Below are positions 51,263 to 60,053 of a DNA stretch of 64,000 nucleotides, in pieces (position 1 is the first letter of the stretch; each line of letters begins with the position of its first letter). A program made the position numbers and the translations under genes. Below the pieces are notes generated by a model, which made no database searches, was not told the origin of the DNA, and saw nothing but the letters and a program-made list of their open reading frames with translations. Where the stretch lies: positions 1 through 64,000 of the forward strand of contig CALXXL010000013.1 of NCBI GenBank assembly GCA_944392655.1. Direction: 5' to 3'. This DNA is from an uncultured Victivallaceae bacterium. GTDB lineage: Bacteria; Verrucomicrobiota; Lentisphaeria; Victivallales; Victivallaceae.

Positions 51263-53503
51263 ATGGAAAATAGTGAATATTCTTTGATTCGAGAGAGTAT
51301 AAACCATTTCGATTTACTGGTAATTATAATTTATTTATTATTATCGTTAATTATCGGCTTGTTCGGCAGTAAACTGATGGGACTCTCAAGCACCAAGGAA
51401 GAAGACTATTACCTGGCCGGAAGAAAAATGCCGGGATGGCTTAACGGCCTCTCAAATGCCGCAACTGCACTTAACTCCGATGTGGCACCTCTGTATTGCG
51501 GCATTGCTGTGGTTGCCGGACTTTCTGGAGCGTGGTTCTATCTCTCCAGATTCTGCTTCGGGATGTTGGTGGTCGCGCTGCTTTTTGTCGTAAAATGGCG
51601 GCAACTGCGAATTAAAACCGGTCCGGAATTCTTCTCTTTACGTTACGGCAGAATCAGCAAATTGCCACGGGTATATTCCTCTATTCACGGAATTTTGCTT
51701 GGCATGATTCCATGGATCGGAGCCGGTATGGTCGGCATGCATAAAGTCGCAGGCCCCATCTTCGGTTATGAATCAATATGGATTACAATCGGAGTAATTA
51801 TTCCGTTGCTTACCATATATGTATGGAGTTCCGGTCTGGCGGGGGTATTGCTCACTGACGGAATACAGAGTTTTGTTATCATTATAGGCAATCTGGTTCT
51901 TGTTGCTGCGGTATTGTTCTACTTTGGCGGCCCATCCGGAATGGGGCGGGCGATACATGCCGCATACGACAACAATGATGCACAAAGTATGAAAATACTG
52001 GTTGGCGATATAGCTTTTTACGAACTGAAAAACCAGGACGGCATACGACAAATCGCAATATATCCTCAGAAAAGAAGCGGTTATTACTCCAACACCAGAA
52101 ACGCTGAGCCCGTAACAACTCAAATCAATTACACTGGAAAAGGTACTTTCCAGCCCCCGCAGCGTTTTGTATTTGATAACGGCATTGTAATTGAAGATCG
52201 CTCCTTCTCCATCCAGGATGCCAGACCGCAAACCTTGAACGGCAAACGGCCGGTTGCTATAACGACACTTTCAGGATTGAGTTATTGCGGAATTCCCCTG
52301 CTTTTTGCCGACGGTCAATGGCAATGCGGAAATCCGCCGCAAGACAATGCCGATTATGGCGATCGCCTGACCAGCACGCTGCCTGTTCCGGGTAATCGTA
52401 TTGTTGAACCGTTAGGCGTTCTTTTGTGGATTATCATAACCGTAGTAGGTTCCGGAGGAAGCGTGGGCAGCGATGGACAACGCTATTTTTCATGTAAAAA
52501 CAATTATGAGGCCGCAAAAGTCGGCTTATGGGGCAATGTGGCTCTGTTCGGAATGCTGCTGTTTCTGATGCTTCCGGTTCTGGGTATGTTGGCAAAATAT
52601 CCGGAACTGCACTTTATAAGTTCTGGAGGAGACCGCGAAAATATTTACGGGCGTATGTTAACCGAGTTTTTACCGACCGGCGCTGTCGGGATAACAGTTG
52701 CCGCACTTCTGGCGTCGGTAATGTCAACTGTTTCCACCCATTTGAATTACGGCAGCCAAACCCTGCTTAACGACGTATACCGGCCGATATTCGGGGAGCC
52801 CAAGCCGGGACGCGAGGTGTGGCTCGGCAGAATGCTGATGCTGATTATAGTTATTCTTGCGGTGTTAGTAACGATTTCAGCCGATTCGCTCATGGGCATC
52901 ACCTTGATCGTTGTCGGCCTCTGCGGCTCTTCCGCGACATTCGGCTGGGGTCAGTGGTGGTGGTATCGCGTAAACCTGCCCGCATGGATTACCTCTGTTG
53001 TTACCGGACCGGTCTTTTATGTAATTTTCATGTATCTGTTGCCGTTGATCCCATGGTGGAAAGAACAGCAATTAAGCAGTCCGGAAACCATGGCAATCCT
53101 GCAGGCGGTATTATCCATGATTATGAGCACTACGTCCTGGGTGATTGCCACATTGCTCACCAAGCCGGAAGATATGGAGATTCTGAAAGAATTCTATTTG
53201 CGCGTCCGCCCATGCGGTTACTGGCGACCGGTGCGACAGGCATTGATAGCTGAAGGCCGCCTGCAGGATGAACCGCAACATTATAATATTCTCACCGGCT
53301 TCGGAGTGGCGGTGGTAGGATTTGTCATGATGGCAGCAGGAACTCTGACAATTGCAGCACTCTTTGTCGGGGATTATCTTGAAGTCATCATCTACGCCGT
53401 TATAGCCATAGTAATAGGCTTGATATTCAAGCGACTGTTCCGTTGGCACCTTAAGAGACTTGGTGCAGATATAGACACATATATCCCGATAGATATGCAG
53501 TAG
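51263..53503 (+). CDS. Sodium:solute symporter (SSS family) with large loop insert
   Basis: A 746-residue membrane protein; ordinary SSS proteins are about 500-600. The first part has about six helices, with EEDYYLAGRKMPGWLNGLS, a typical SSS loop, and GPEFFSLRYGR. Residues about 235-380 are a hydrophilic, beta-rich insert (RFVFDNGIVIEDRSFSIQD, LFADGQWQCGNP) absent from standard members as I know them. The helical core resumes with GVLLWIIITVVGSGGSVGSDGQRYFSC and continues to about 570; two more helices lie in the last 120 residues. The substrate is unknown (sugar, carboxylate or nucleobase). AAGGAG precedes the ATG. Confidence 0.88.
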   Translation: MENSEYSLIRESINHFDLLVIIIYLLLSLIIGLFGSKLMGLSSTKEEDYYLAGRKMPGWLNGLSNAATALNSDVAPLYCGIAVVAGLSGAWFYLSRFCFGMLVVALLFVVKWRQLRIKTGPEFFSLRYGRISKLPRVYSSIHGILLGMIPWIGAGMVGMHKVAGPIFGYESIWITIGVIIPLLTIYVWSSGLAGVLLTDGIQSFVIIIGNLVLVAAVLFYFGGPSGMGRAIHAAYDNNDAQSMKILVGDIAFYELKNQDGIRQIAIYPQKRSGYYSNTRNAEPVTTQINYTGKGTFQPPQRFVFDNGIVIEDRSFSIQDARPQTLNGKRPVAITTLSGLSYCGIPLLFADGQWQCGNPPQDNADYGDRLTSTLPVPGNRIVEPLGVLLWIIITVVGSGGSVGSDGQRYFSCKNNYEAAKVGLWGNVALFGMLLFLMLPVLGMLAKYPELHFISSGGDRENIYGRMLTEFLPTGAVGITVAALLASVMSTVSTHLNYGSQTLLNDVYRPIFGEPKPGREVWLGRMLMLIIVILAVLVTISADSLMGITLIVVGLCGSSATFGWGQWWWYRVNLPAWITSVVTGPVFYVIFMYLLPLIPWWKEQQLSSPETMAILQAVLSMIMSTTSWVIATLLTKPEDMEILKEFYLRVRPCGYWRPVRQALIAEGRLQDEPQHYNILTGFGVAVVGFVMMAAGTLTIAALFVGDYLEVIIYAVIAIVIGLIFKRLFRWHLKRLGADIDTYIPIDMQ

Positions 53504-53506
53504 GCA

Positions 53507-54607
53507 ATGCAGATCGACTTCTCCATTATTCCTGATACTGCCTTACCAGAGGCGCCGTTTGTTATATACGGCGCCGGCAATATCGGGCGTACCATTATTA
53601 ACGTGCTGTCGACTAAAAGCATCCCGGTTGCGGCATGGCTGGATCGCAGAGCAGGCTTGCCGGAATATTGCGGCATTACGCCAATCATACCGGAAGATGC
53701 AAATGATAACACAAAGCATCTGCCGGTTATTGTGGCGGTTTTCAGTCCGCCTGCAGAATGCGGTTTTTCAGTAATAGAAAAATATCTATGCGGTCTTGGT
53801 TTTGCTCAGATTTACAGCTTTGAATACGTTTTTCAGGCTGGACTTCTGGGATTTGATTCAACTTTTATGTGGATGGCGGCTCCGGCATTTTTCCGGCAAC
53901 ATAAAAACGAAATCATTTCAGCTGAACAACTTTTCAGAGATGAAAAAAGCCGCGATCTTTTTTCCCGACTGATAAATCTCCGCCTGGGAGCAGATTTAAG
54001 CATTCTGCCGGAGCCAGATCCACTGGAACAACAATATTTTGATTCCGGCATTCATAACCTTCCACTGCAAGACGGTTTTATTTTTGCCGATATCGGCGCA
54101 TATAATGGCGATACGATCGCCAGTATAATTGCGCATAAACTCACCCCGGGTACAATAATTGCACTTGAACCGGATCAGAAAAATTTTGCCGCACTCCAAG
54201 AATTTGTAGAGTCTTCTACATTAAATAATGTGTGCCATCTCCATATGGCAGGAGCCGGAAAAAATAATGGTGTTGCCGGGTTCGCCTGCGGCTGTAATGA
54301 TGCATCACATATAGAAGCTGACGCGCAGGATATTATAAGAATTATTGCTTTTGATGAACTGTTTTCAGATATACCATTTGATTTTATAAAAATGGATATC
54401 GAAGGCGGTGAGCAGGATGCTCTACTAGGCATGAAAAAAATTATTGCCACACGAAAACCGGCGTTGGCAATATCATTATATCACCGCCCCGAAGATATTT
54501 TCTCTATCCCGCTGTTTTTAAATCAGTTGAATCCTGACTATTCGTTTTACCTGCGCAATTACGGTGAACACGCCATGGAAACCGTATTATATGCTATAAA
54601 TCAGTGA
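53507..54607 (+). CDS. FkbM-family methyltransferase with N-terminal Rossmann domain
   Basis: A 366-residue protein. Residues 1-110 resemble a nucleotide-binding fold (FVIYGAGNIGRTIINVL, then PVIVAVFSP). Residues about 185-360 form the FkbM-type SAM methyltransferase: FADIGAYNGDTIA as motif I, IIALEPDQKNFAAL, and FIKMDIEGGEQDALLG, the FkbM hallmark. Such fusions are found in polysaccharide and glycan modification clusters, usually acting on sugar hydroxyls. It begins three bases after the symporter stop with a weak SD. Confidence 0.87.
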   Translation: MQIDFSIIPDTALPEAPFVIYGAGNIGRTIINVLSTKSIPVAAWLDRRAGLPEYCGITPIIPEDANDNTKHLPVIVAVFSPPAECGFSVIEKYLCGLGFAQIYSFEYVFQAGLLGFDSTFMWMAAPAFFRQHKNEIISAEQLFRDEKSRDLFSRLINLRLGADLSILPEPDPLEQQYFDSGIHNLPLQDGFIFADIGAYNGDTIASIIAHKLTPGTIIALEPDQKNFAALQEFVESSTLNNVCHLHMAGAGKNNGVAGFACGCNDASHIEADAQDIIRIIAFDELFSDIPFDFIKMDIEGGEQDALLGMKKIIATRKPALAISLYHRPEDIFSIPLFLNQLNPDYSFYLRNYGEHAMETVLYAINQ

Positions 54608-54623
54608 TTTTTCCTGAATAATC

Positions 54624-54652
54624 TTGACTTCAGATTATTTTTATAGTAATAT
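54624..54652 (+). promoter_or_regulatory. Promoter of the repeat-protein gene
   Basis: TTGACT at 54624-54629 and TAATAT at 54647-54652, 17 bases apart, about 36 bases before the ATG. Confidence 0.6.
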
Positions 54653-54688
54653 TTAGAATATCCAACCAATTATAAAAAGGAGCGAAAT

Positions 54689-55612
54689 ATGAGAAGGCTT
54701 GGAATTGCAGTAATGGTTTTTGCCGTATTCGCAGGAATAATCAGGGCAGAGGAAGAGACGGCAGCCCCATTGGCTCCACCCAATTACGATTACTTTGAAT
54801 ATGCTGCTGATAGTAATAAATATCTCAAGGATTGGACAAAATTCCTCAGTGCCGTCATGGCTCAAAAAGCCGAAGGTGCGCCTGAGTTTACTTTTGTTTC
54901 AATCTACGATGCCGGATTACCTACTTATATGGGAAGTTTTACCGACTTGATTCTTATCGGGCGTAAAGGAACAGCATTCAAATTTTCCGGTAAAGCAAAA
55001 GATTTTCTCAGCAAATATTATCCGGAACTTACCAATTACCAATTCCCGGAAAACCAGAAATCTCAACCTATTATAGGAGTTCTGCCGGATAATAAAATCG
55101 TAATCCATTCAATATATTTTGCTATGGTCGACTCCGACCGGAATACACTTAATCTCTATCCCAACGAAGATTTTAATATCAATGTCGGACCAAGTCTTTC
55201 TATTGGCAGTACTGTATTCGGTATTACAGCCACACTTTTTCAGAATTATAACTCCTCTCTGAACGGTATAATAGTCTCTTTAAACCATGATGCAGTCGAA
55301 TTTAATGGTATCGCGGCCGGATTGGTTAACCGCGCTGAATTCTCCCGGTTCTGTGCCATGCAGGCCGGTTTGAGCAATTATCTCGGCAATAGCAATGGCG
55401 TCAATTTCCAGGCCGGCGTTAACAATCATGCCAACCGCTCCGGTGGAGTTAATCTGCAGTTCGGGTTAAATAATGAATGTGATCTGAGTAATGGATTCTC
55501 CTTGCAGGCAGGAGTTGCCAACTCTGCAGATGGCGAAGGATTCGGGATCCAGATCGGCCTCTTAAATGATAACGGCGTCTTCTACATGCCAATAATCAAC
55601 ATCGTATTTTAG
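54689..55612 (+). CDS. Secreted protein with C-terminal G-x3-Q-x-G-L-x-N surface-type repeats
   Basis: A 307-residue protein with a signal peptide (about 1-20). The N-terminal part (about 30-165) is unfamiliar. Residues about 190-300 hold at least four copies of a repeat about 20-22 residues long built on GVNFQAGVNN / GVNLQFGLNN / GFSLQAGVAN / GFGIQIGLLN. This resembles the repeats of proteins annotated as LA_2272-type surface repeat proteins, predicted beta-rich and possibly barrel- or solenoid-forming. An outer-surface role is inference. It has its own promoter; no terminator is seen before the next gene. Confidence 0.72.
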   Translation: MRRLGIAVMVFAVFAGIIRAEEETAAPLAPPNYDYFEYAADSNKYLKDWTKFLSAVMAQKAEGAPEFTFVSIYDAGLPTYMGSFTDLILIGRKGTAFKFSGKAKDFLSKYYPELTNYQFPENQKSQPIIGVLPDNKIVIHSIYFAMVDSDRNTLNLYPNEDFNINVGPSLSIGSTVFGITATLFQNYNSSLNGIIVSLNHDAVEFNGIAAGLVNRAEFSRFCAMQAGLSNYLGNSNGVNFQAGVNNHANRSGGVNLQFGLNNECDLSNGFSLQAGVANSADGEGFGIQIGLLNDNGVFYMPIINIVF

Positions 55613-55693
55613 TTGTGGCCGGTATTGGCGAAAAGTGTTTACTGTGATATATTAAATAATACTTTTTGTCAATACAACCAAAGGATTACAACT

Positions 55694-56530
55694 ATGAGTG
55701 AAAAGTGTTCGCATAATTGTTCGAGCTGCGGCGGCAATCCCGCCACATGCGGCCAGACTCCGCCGGTTCCGGAGTGGCAGAACCGGATAAAAAATAAAGT
55801 AATGGTACTCTCCGGCAAAGGCGGCGTAGGGAAAAGCACTGTAGCAGCCTCGTTGGCTGTACGGTTGGCCGCCAAAGAATATAAGGTCGGCCTTTTAGAC
55901 GTCGATTTTCACGGTCCGTCCCAACCGACGCTGTTTCAGGTCAGCCATATGCGCATGGAGCAGGGCGTTAACGGGCTTATCCCGCTTGAGTCTCAGGGAG
56001 TGAAGTTAGTTTCGCTTGGGGTTTTGATGGAAAACCCGGATTCTGCTGTTATTTGGCGCGGCCCGGCCAAAATGGGAGTACTGGAACAACTGCTCAATCA
56101 GACGGATTGGGGAGATCTGGATTTTCTGATTCTTGACTTCCCGCCAGGAACTGGCGACGAGTCTCTTTCGGCCGCTCAGCTCTTACAGGGAGAAAAGAAG
56201 GCCATTGTCGTAACTACACCGCAGGAACTGTCTCTCGCAGATTGTCGTAAATGTCTTGATTTCTGTCGCCAGCTGGATTTGAAGATATCAGGAATAGTTG
56301 AAAATATGAGCGGGTTTGTATGTCCGCATTGCAATCAGCGTTCAGACATATTCTCTTCCGGCGGCGGAGAACATTTGGCTCAGAAATACAGCGTTCCTCT
56401 TCTTGCAACTCTGCCGCTGGATCCGGAATTCATGAACTATTGCGACCACGGAGAAATCGGAGAAGGCTTGATTCAACGCGATATTGTTCGTAAAGAGATA
56501 GATAAAATTATTGATGGACTCATAAAATAA
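55694..56530 (+). CDS. Mrp/NBP35-family Fe-S cluster carrier ATPase
   Basis: A 278-residue deviant Walker A P-loop protein. LSGKGGVGKSTVAASLA (near 41), GLLDVDFHGPSQPTLF and LDFPPGTGDESLS are the family motifs. The N-terminal CSHNCSSCGGNPATC recalls the Cys-rich tail of NBP35-type members, and CPHC in FVCPHCNQRS binds the bridging cluster. It delivers Fe-S clusters to apo-proteins in the cytoplasm. The start at 55694 is fixed by AAGGA eight bases upstream and by the conserved Cys tail; a TTG at 55613 gives an implausible leader peptide. Confidence 0.92.
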   Translation: MSEKCSHNCSSCGGNPATCGQTPPVPEWQNRIKNKVMVLSGKGGVGKSTVAASLAVRLAAKEYKVGLLDVDFHGPSQPTLFQVSHMRMEQGVNGLIPLESQGVKLVSLGVLMENPDSAVIWRGPAKMGVLEQLLNQTDWGDLDFLILDFPPGTGDESLSAAQLLQGEKKAIVVTTPQELSLADCRKCLDFCRQLDLKISGIVENMSGFVCPHCNQRSDIFSSGGGEHLAQKYSVPLLATLPLDPEFMNYCDHGEIGEGLIQRDIVRKEIDKIIDGLIK

Positions 56531-56560
56531 TTTTATCTTTATATTTTTAAATTTTGTTTT

Positions 56561-56596
56561 GACCGGATTGATTCTAATCACTCCGGTCTTTTTTTA
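56561..56596 (+). terminator. Terminator of the Mrp gene
   Basis: GACCGGA/TCCGGTC stem with an inner GATT/AATC pairing, followed by eight T residues. Confidence 0.88.
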
Positions 56597-56635
56597 TTAA
56601 AATTCAAAAAAATAATAACTTTTCCTATTTTTTAC

Positions 56636-56663
56636 TTGACTTATTTCTTTATTGATATATATT
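56636..56663 (+). promoter_or_regulatory. Promoter of the Fur-family gene
   Basis: TTGACT at 56636-56641 and TATATT at 56658-56663 with 16-base spacing. Confidence 0.55.
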
Positions 56664-56674
56664 CTTAATTAGAA
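56662..56674. promoter_or_regulatory. Imperfect palindrome, possible Fur/PerR autoregulatory site
   Basis: TTCTTAATTAGAA has five of six pairs matching and overlaps the end of the -10 box. It is AT-rich and roughly half the length of a full Fur box, so this is a weak candidate. Confidence 0.3.
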
Positions 56675-56687
56675 ATCAATACTAATA

Positions 56688-57089
56688 ATGGAGCATTTAA
56701 AAATATTAATGGTTACACGGAACACTTTACAAGAATCGCTGGTGTTTGAAGCAGTAAATGAACTGCGCAATCATGCGACAGCAGATGAAATTTATGAGTT
56801 GATTGTGAAAAAATATCCCGGTATAAGTAAAGGAACGGTTTATAGAAATTTAAATAAACTCGACCGCCAGAACAGGATTCACAAACTTGAAATGCCGGAT
56901 GGAGCTGATCGTTTTGATCACTGCTGCCACGAGCACTATCATATAAAATGCGGTAAATGCGGCAGGGTATTTGATGTTGATATGGATGCAATTGAAGACT
57001 TGCGCCAAAGAATAAAGGCAACTCACGGATTTGAGTTTACCGGATATGATATCATATTCAAGGGATTCTGCCCTGAATGCAACAAATGA
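56688..57089 (+). CDS. Fur-family transcriptional regulator, PerR-like
   Basis: A 133-residue regulator. The winged helix (about 10-75) includes ATADEIYELIVKKYPGISKGTVYRNLNKL. The metal-sensing part has HCCHEHYHIKCGKCG and a C-terminal CPECNK, giving the two CxxC pairs of the structural zinc site, plus His and Asp residues for a regulatory metal. The length and motif order suit PerR as well as Fur. Start choice is uncertain: the ATG at 56688 lacks an SD, while the ATG at 56709 has GGAG but far upstream. It has its own promoter with a palindrome, suggesting autoregulation. Confidence 0.85.
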   Translation: MEHLKILMVTRNTLQESLVFEAVNELRNHATADEIYELIVKKYPGISKGTVYRNLNKLDRQNRIHKLEMPDGADRFDHCCHEHYHIKCGKCGRVFDVDMDAIEDLRQRIKATHGFEFTGYDIIFKGFCPECNK

Positions 57090-57139
57090 TATTTTATGGC
57101 ATAATAGAGAAAAACAACAACCAAGAAAAGGAATGAAAA

Positions 57140-57706
57140 ATGAGAAGTATCACAACATTGGAATTGCAGTATGCGCACAGATTCTACAATTTTAAAGGTG
57201 AAGCGCAGTATCTTCACGGTCATACCGGTGTGCTGACCATTGAAGTGGAAGATTCTGTTGAGCCCGGTGTAAACATGGTTTTTCCATGCAACGAAATCCA
57301 GAAAACTGCCTGGGAAGTACTCAAGAATTTTGACCATGCCTTGATTTTGCGGGAAGATGACCCGTTGCTGCCTGCGGTTCTTAAAGTCTATGAAGAACAG
57401 GGCATTCGCAATGGCGCTCCTACCAATAAAATGAAAGGACCGGCTTTTAAAACCGAACTGGCAACCGCTTATCCGGAATGCCGCCTGGTTGTAACCAAAG
57501 AAACCATGACGGTTGAAGGAATGATCAAGATTGTTTACGATTTATTGAAAGATAAATTGAACATCGCTAAAATTACCTTCACCAGTGGCGTAAATGCCGG
57601 TTCTGCTGACTTTAAGCCGGATAAGAAGATCGACCGCTGTCCGTGGTGCGGCATCGCCTTAAATGAAAACGGCGTCTGCCCGAAATGCGGTTATAAAAAG
57701 AAATAA
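57140..57706 (+). CDS. 6-pyruvoyl-tetrahydropterin synthase/QueD-like protein with C-terminal zinc ribbon
   Basis: A 188-residue protein. Residues 1-140 follow the PTPS/QueD fold, with zinc-binding His residues in YAHRFYNF and YLHGHTG, FDHALIL for the active-site His, and ETMTVEGM carrying the substrate-binding Glu region. A catalytic Cys at the usual spot is not evident, so activity (QueD, PTPS or an archaeosine-type variant) is unsettled. Residues about 164-186 add CPWCG...CPKCG, a zinc ribbon not part of standard QueD. It follows the Fur-family gene by 50 bases, with AAGGA upstream. A terminator follows. Confidence 0.82.
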   Translation: MRSITTLELQYAHRFYNFKGEAQYLHGHTGVLTIEVEDSVEPGVNMVFPCNEIQKTAWEVLKNFDHALILREDDPLLPAVLKVYEEQGIRNGAPTNKMKGPAFKTELATAYPECRLVVTKETMTVEGMIKIVYDLLKDKLNIAKITFTSGVNAGSADFKPDKKIDRCPWCGIALNENGVCPKCGYKKK

Positions 57707-57728
57707 TAATCGTAAAAGTCACGATCAG

Positions 57729-57754
57729 GCCGCAGGTAAACCTGCGGCTTTTTT
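57729..57754 (+). terminator. Terminator of the PTPS-like gene
   Basis: GCCGCAGGT/ACCTGCGGC stem with a two-base centre (effective loop TAAA), then six T residues. Confidence 0.9.
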
Positions 57755-57755
57755 A

Positions 57756-59231
57756 TTATAAAAACTTATTTTGTAAATAATCCAAGTAAGGTTCAGAAGA
57801 GAGCGGCTCGCCACAAATATTTGCTAAAGCCTCTTCGGCATCGTACGCTCCGCCAAAAGAGTAAAGTTTATCCGTGAGATATTGCCGCAAAGCCGAAGTT
57901 TGCCCGTTTTGCAACTGATCGGCCAGATCCGGAATTGATCGTTGTGCAGCACGCCAAATCTGACCGGCAATCAGATTTCCAAGCAAATAAGTCGGGAAAT
58001 AACCTATTAAACCACATGCCCAATGAACATCCTGCAGCACCCCGTCGGCATCTCTCTCCGGCGCAATGCCTAAATATTCGATCATTTTGGCTCGCCATGC
58101 TTCCGGCAGCTCTTTTACATCAAGCTCGCCGCGCAGCAATGCTAATTCCAGTTCAAAACGAATGATAATATGCAGATTATAAGTGGCCTCGTCAGCATCG
58201 ACTCTTATCAGCGAAGGTCTTACCTCATTCACATACGCAATAAATTCTCTCTCGCCAACCTTGGCAATATCAGGAAAAAGCCGTGCAACTTTTTTATACA
58301 CAAAATGCAGAAAGTCCGGCGACTTTCCAACCATATTTTCCCACAGCCTGGATTGCGACTCATGCAGCGAAAGCGAAACTTGCGAACCTAATACACCGCC
58401 TATCAGCGATTCTGACACATTCTGCTCATATAACGCATGACCGGTTTCATGAAAGGTTGAGAACAGACTGCTTAAATCCGACTCCCGGTAATTTGTGGTT
58501 ATCCTTACATCATGCACACCCGCAGTACAGGTAAATGGATGCATTGATTCAGCTATTGTACCGCAGTTAAAATCAAACCCCAATACGCCAGCAGCCCACT
58601 GCGTCAACTTTTTCTGCGCAGCAATTGAAAACTTGTATTGAAATAAATCCTTACCTTTTCCTCTTGTCACAGCCACAGCGTGCTTTGCCAACTCCACCTG
58701 TCCCGGGCGTAACTCTTCTATTACCTTTTCTACCGTTGCGGCTGAAAAACCAGGCTCAAATCTCTTCAATAGCGGCTCATAAATATGCTCCGGCGAAAAA
58801 AAACCGCTGTATTCCGCGCTCATACGGAATATATCATGTAAAAACGGTGCAAACCGCTTAAAATCATTGCCGCTCCGAGCATCTTCCCAGGCTTTTTGCG
58901 CAGTAACAGTCAGTTTAGTAAACCGGGAAACAAAACGCGCCGGAACTCTTTTATTAATTTCATATTCCCGGCGAAAAAAACGTATCAATCTGGAATTAAA
59001 GAACTCTTCTGACTCCGGCGCCTGATCTGCGGCATCAAGTAATCTCCCCAACGCAGAGGAGGATAATTTCCGGTGCATTAATCCGCTTAACAATGCCGCC
59101 TGTGCCGCCCGGCCTTCCACGCCGCCATCAGGAGCACCTGTCTGCGAATCCCAATCTAATAATTCAAGAACACCCTCCAGATGACGGATCTGAGTGGATA
59201 TCTCCTGTAACTTTCTCAACGGTGATGCCAT
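57756..59231 (-). CDS. M32-family metallocarboxypeptidase
   Basis: A 491-residue cytoplasmic zinc carboxypeptidase of the Taq/Pfu type. The HExxH motif is in TFHETGHALYEQN near 259, with a downstream Glu ligand in SLHESQSRLWEN. Conserved blocks also include DWDSQTGAP near the N-terminus, YRESDLSSLF, and RVDADEATYNLHIIIRFELE. It trims C-terminal residues from peptides. GAGG precedes the ATG. It is the last gene of the minus-strand run from uppS. Confidence 0.94.
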   Translation of the reverse strand: MASPLRKLQEISTQIRHLEGVLELLDWDSQTGAPDGGVEGRAAQAALLSGLMHRKLSSSALGRLLDAADQAPESEEFFNSRLIRFFRREYEINKRVPARFVSRFTKLTVTAQKAWEDARSGNDFKRFAPFLHDIFRMSAEYSGFFSPEHIYEPLLKRFEPGFSAATVEKVIEELRPGQVELAKHAVAVTRGKGKDLFQYKFSIAAQKKLTQWAAGVLGFDFNCGTIAESMHPFTCTAGVHDVRITTNYRESDLSSLFSTFHETGHALYEQNVSESLIGGVLGSQVSLSLHESQSRLWENMVGKSPDFLHFVYKKVARLFPDIAKVGEREFIAYVNEVRPSLIRVDADEATYNLHIIIRFELELALLRGELDVKELPEAWRAKMIEYLGIAPERDADGVLQDVHWACGLIGYFPTYLLGNLIAGQIWRAAQRSIPDLADQLQNGQTSALRQYLTDKLYSFGGAYDAEEALANICGEPLSSEPYLDYLQNKFL

Positions 59232-59240
59232 TTGCTGCCT

Positions 59241-60053
59241 CTATTTGTCCCATGTTGACTCAAATTTTCCATCCAGCAAATCCTGCAACCCATTCTTATC
59301 TCCGGAATTTATAATCTCACGGGCAAAATTCATATAACGGTGCATCCTCTCGGCCAACGCCTTGCGTCCCTCTCCAGGATTGGCATGCTGACATGGCAGA
59401 ATATATACTTGTACTGTCACACCTTTGCGATATCCCAGCAATCTACTGGCATGCGGCGCAAGACTTTCATCACCATACCAGGCCAGATTCCCGCCATCTT
59501 CTCCCGGTAACGCAATCGTAATGACAGGCTGAATTGGCAGATTTGTTTCACAAATCGCCTCAAAAGATGTTGATTTGAATGGCAGGAACGCGCCTTGTCC
59601 ATCAGTCGATGTTCCCTCCGGATATACCATTACGTTAATCCGGTTCTCCAGAGATTGCTTTATCTCCTGCAGCGTTTTCTCCGAAGCTACTTTATTTTTC
59701 CGATTGACCCAAATCGGCCTGCTGGTTCCCAACATCCAACCGATTACCGGATAATTGCGAACCTCTGCCTTGGAAACAAACCGAAGCCGGAATAACGCGG
59801 CATGAGAAAGAATGTCTAAATATCCAGAATGGTTGGAGATAAACAGCCTACCCCGCGTATCAGCCAATTCTCCGAACTTTTCCAGCCTTATCTTAATGAT
59901 CCGGCACATTCCACGCCCCCAGAGATTGCTGAAATAAGTAGCGCGGCGCACACCACGCCAACCTCGTCCCTGGGCAATAATACAAATAGTGGCAACGTAT
60001 AGCATCCAACCGATAATCGCCACTACTTTCCAGGCAATTCTGAATAACCTCAT
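59241..60053 (-). CDS. PlsC-type 1-acyl-glycerol-phosphate acyltransferase (OlsA candidate)
   Basis: A 270-residue protein with an N-terminal membrane helix (about 8-28). The acyltransferase motifs are NHSGYLD (HX4D, near 69) and YPEGTST (near 144). It acylates a lyso-acceptor: lysophosphatidic acid, or lyso-ornithine lipid if paired with the neighbour. The start overlaps the end of the OlsB-like gene by four bases, favouring the second choice. AGAG precedes the ATG. The gene order olsB-olsA is as in ornithine-lipid makers. Confidence 0.85.
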   Translation of the reverse strand: MRLFRIAWKVVAIIGWMLYVATICIIAQGRGWRGVRRATYFSNLWGRGMCRIIKIRLEKFGELADTRGRLFISNHSGYLDILSHAALFRLRFVSKAEVRNYPVIGWMLGTSRPIWVNRKNKVASEKTLQEIKQSLENRINVMVYPEGTSTDGQGAFLPFKSTSFEAICETNLPIQPVITIALPGEDGGNLAWYGDESLAPHASRLLGYRKGVTVQVYILPCQHANPGEGRKALAERMHRYMNFAREIINSGDKNGLQDLLDGKFESTWDK

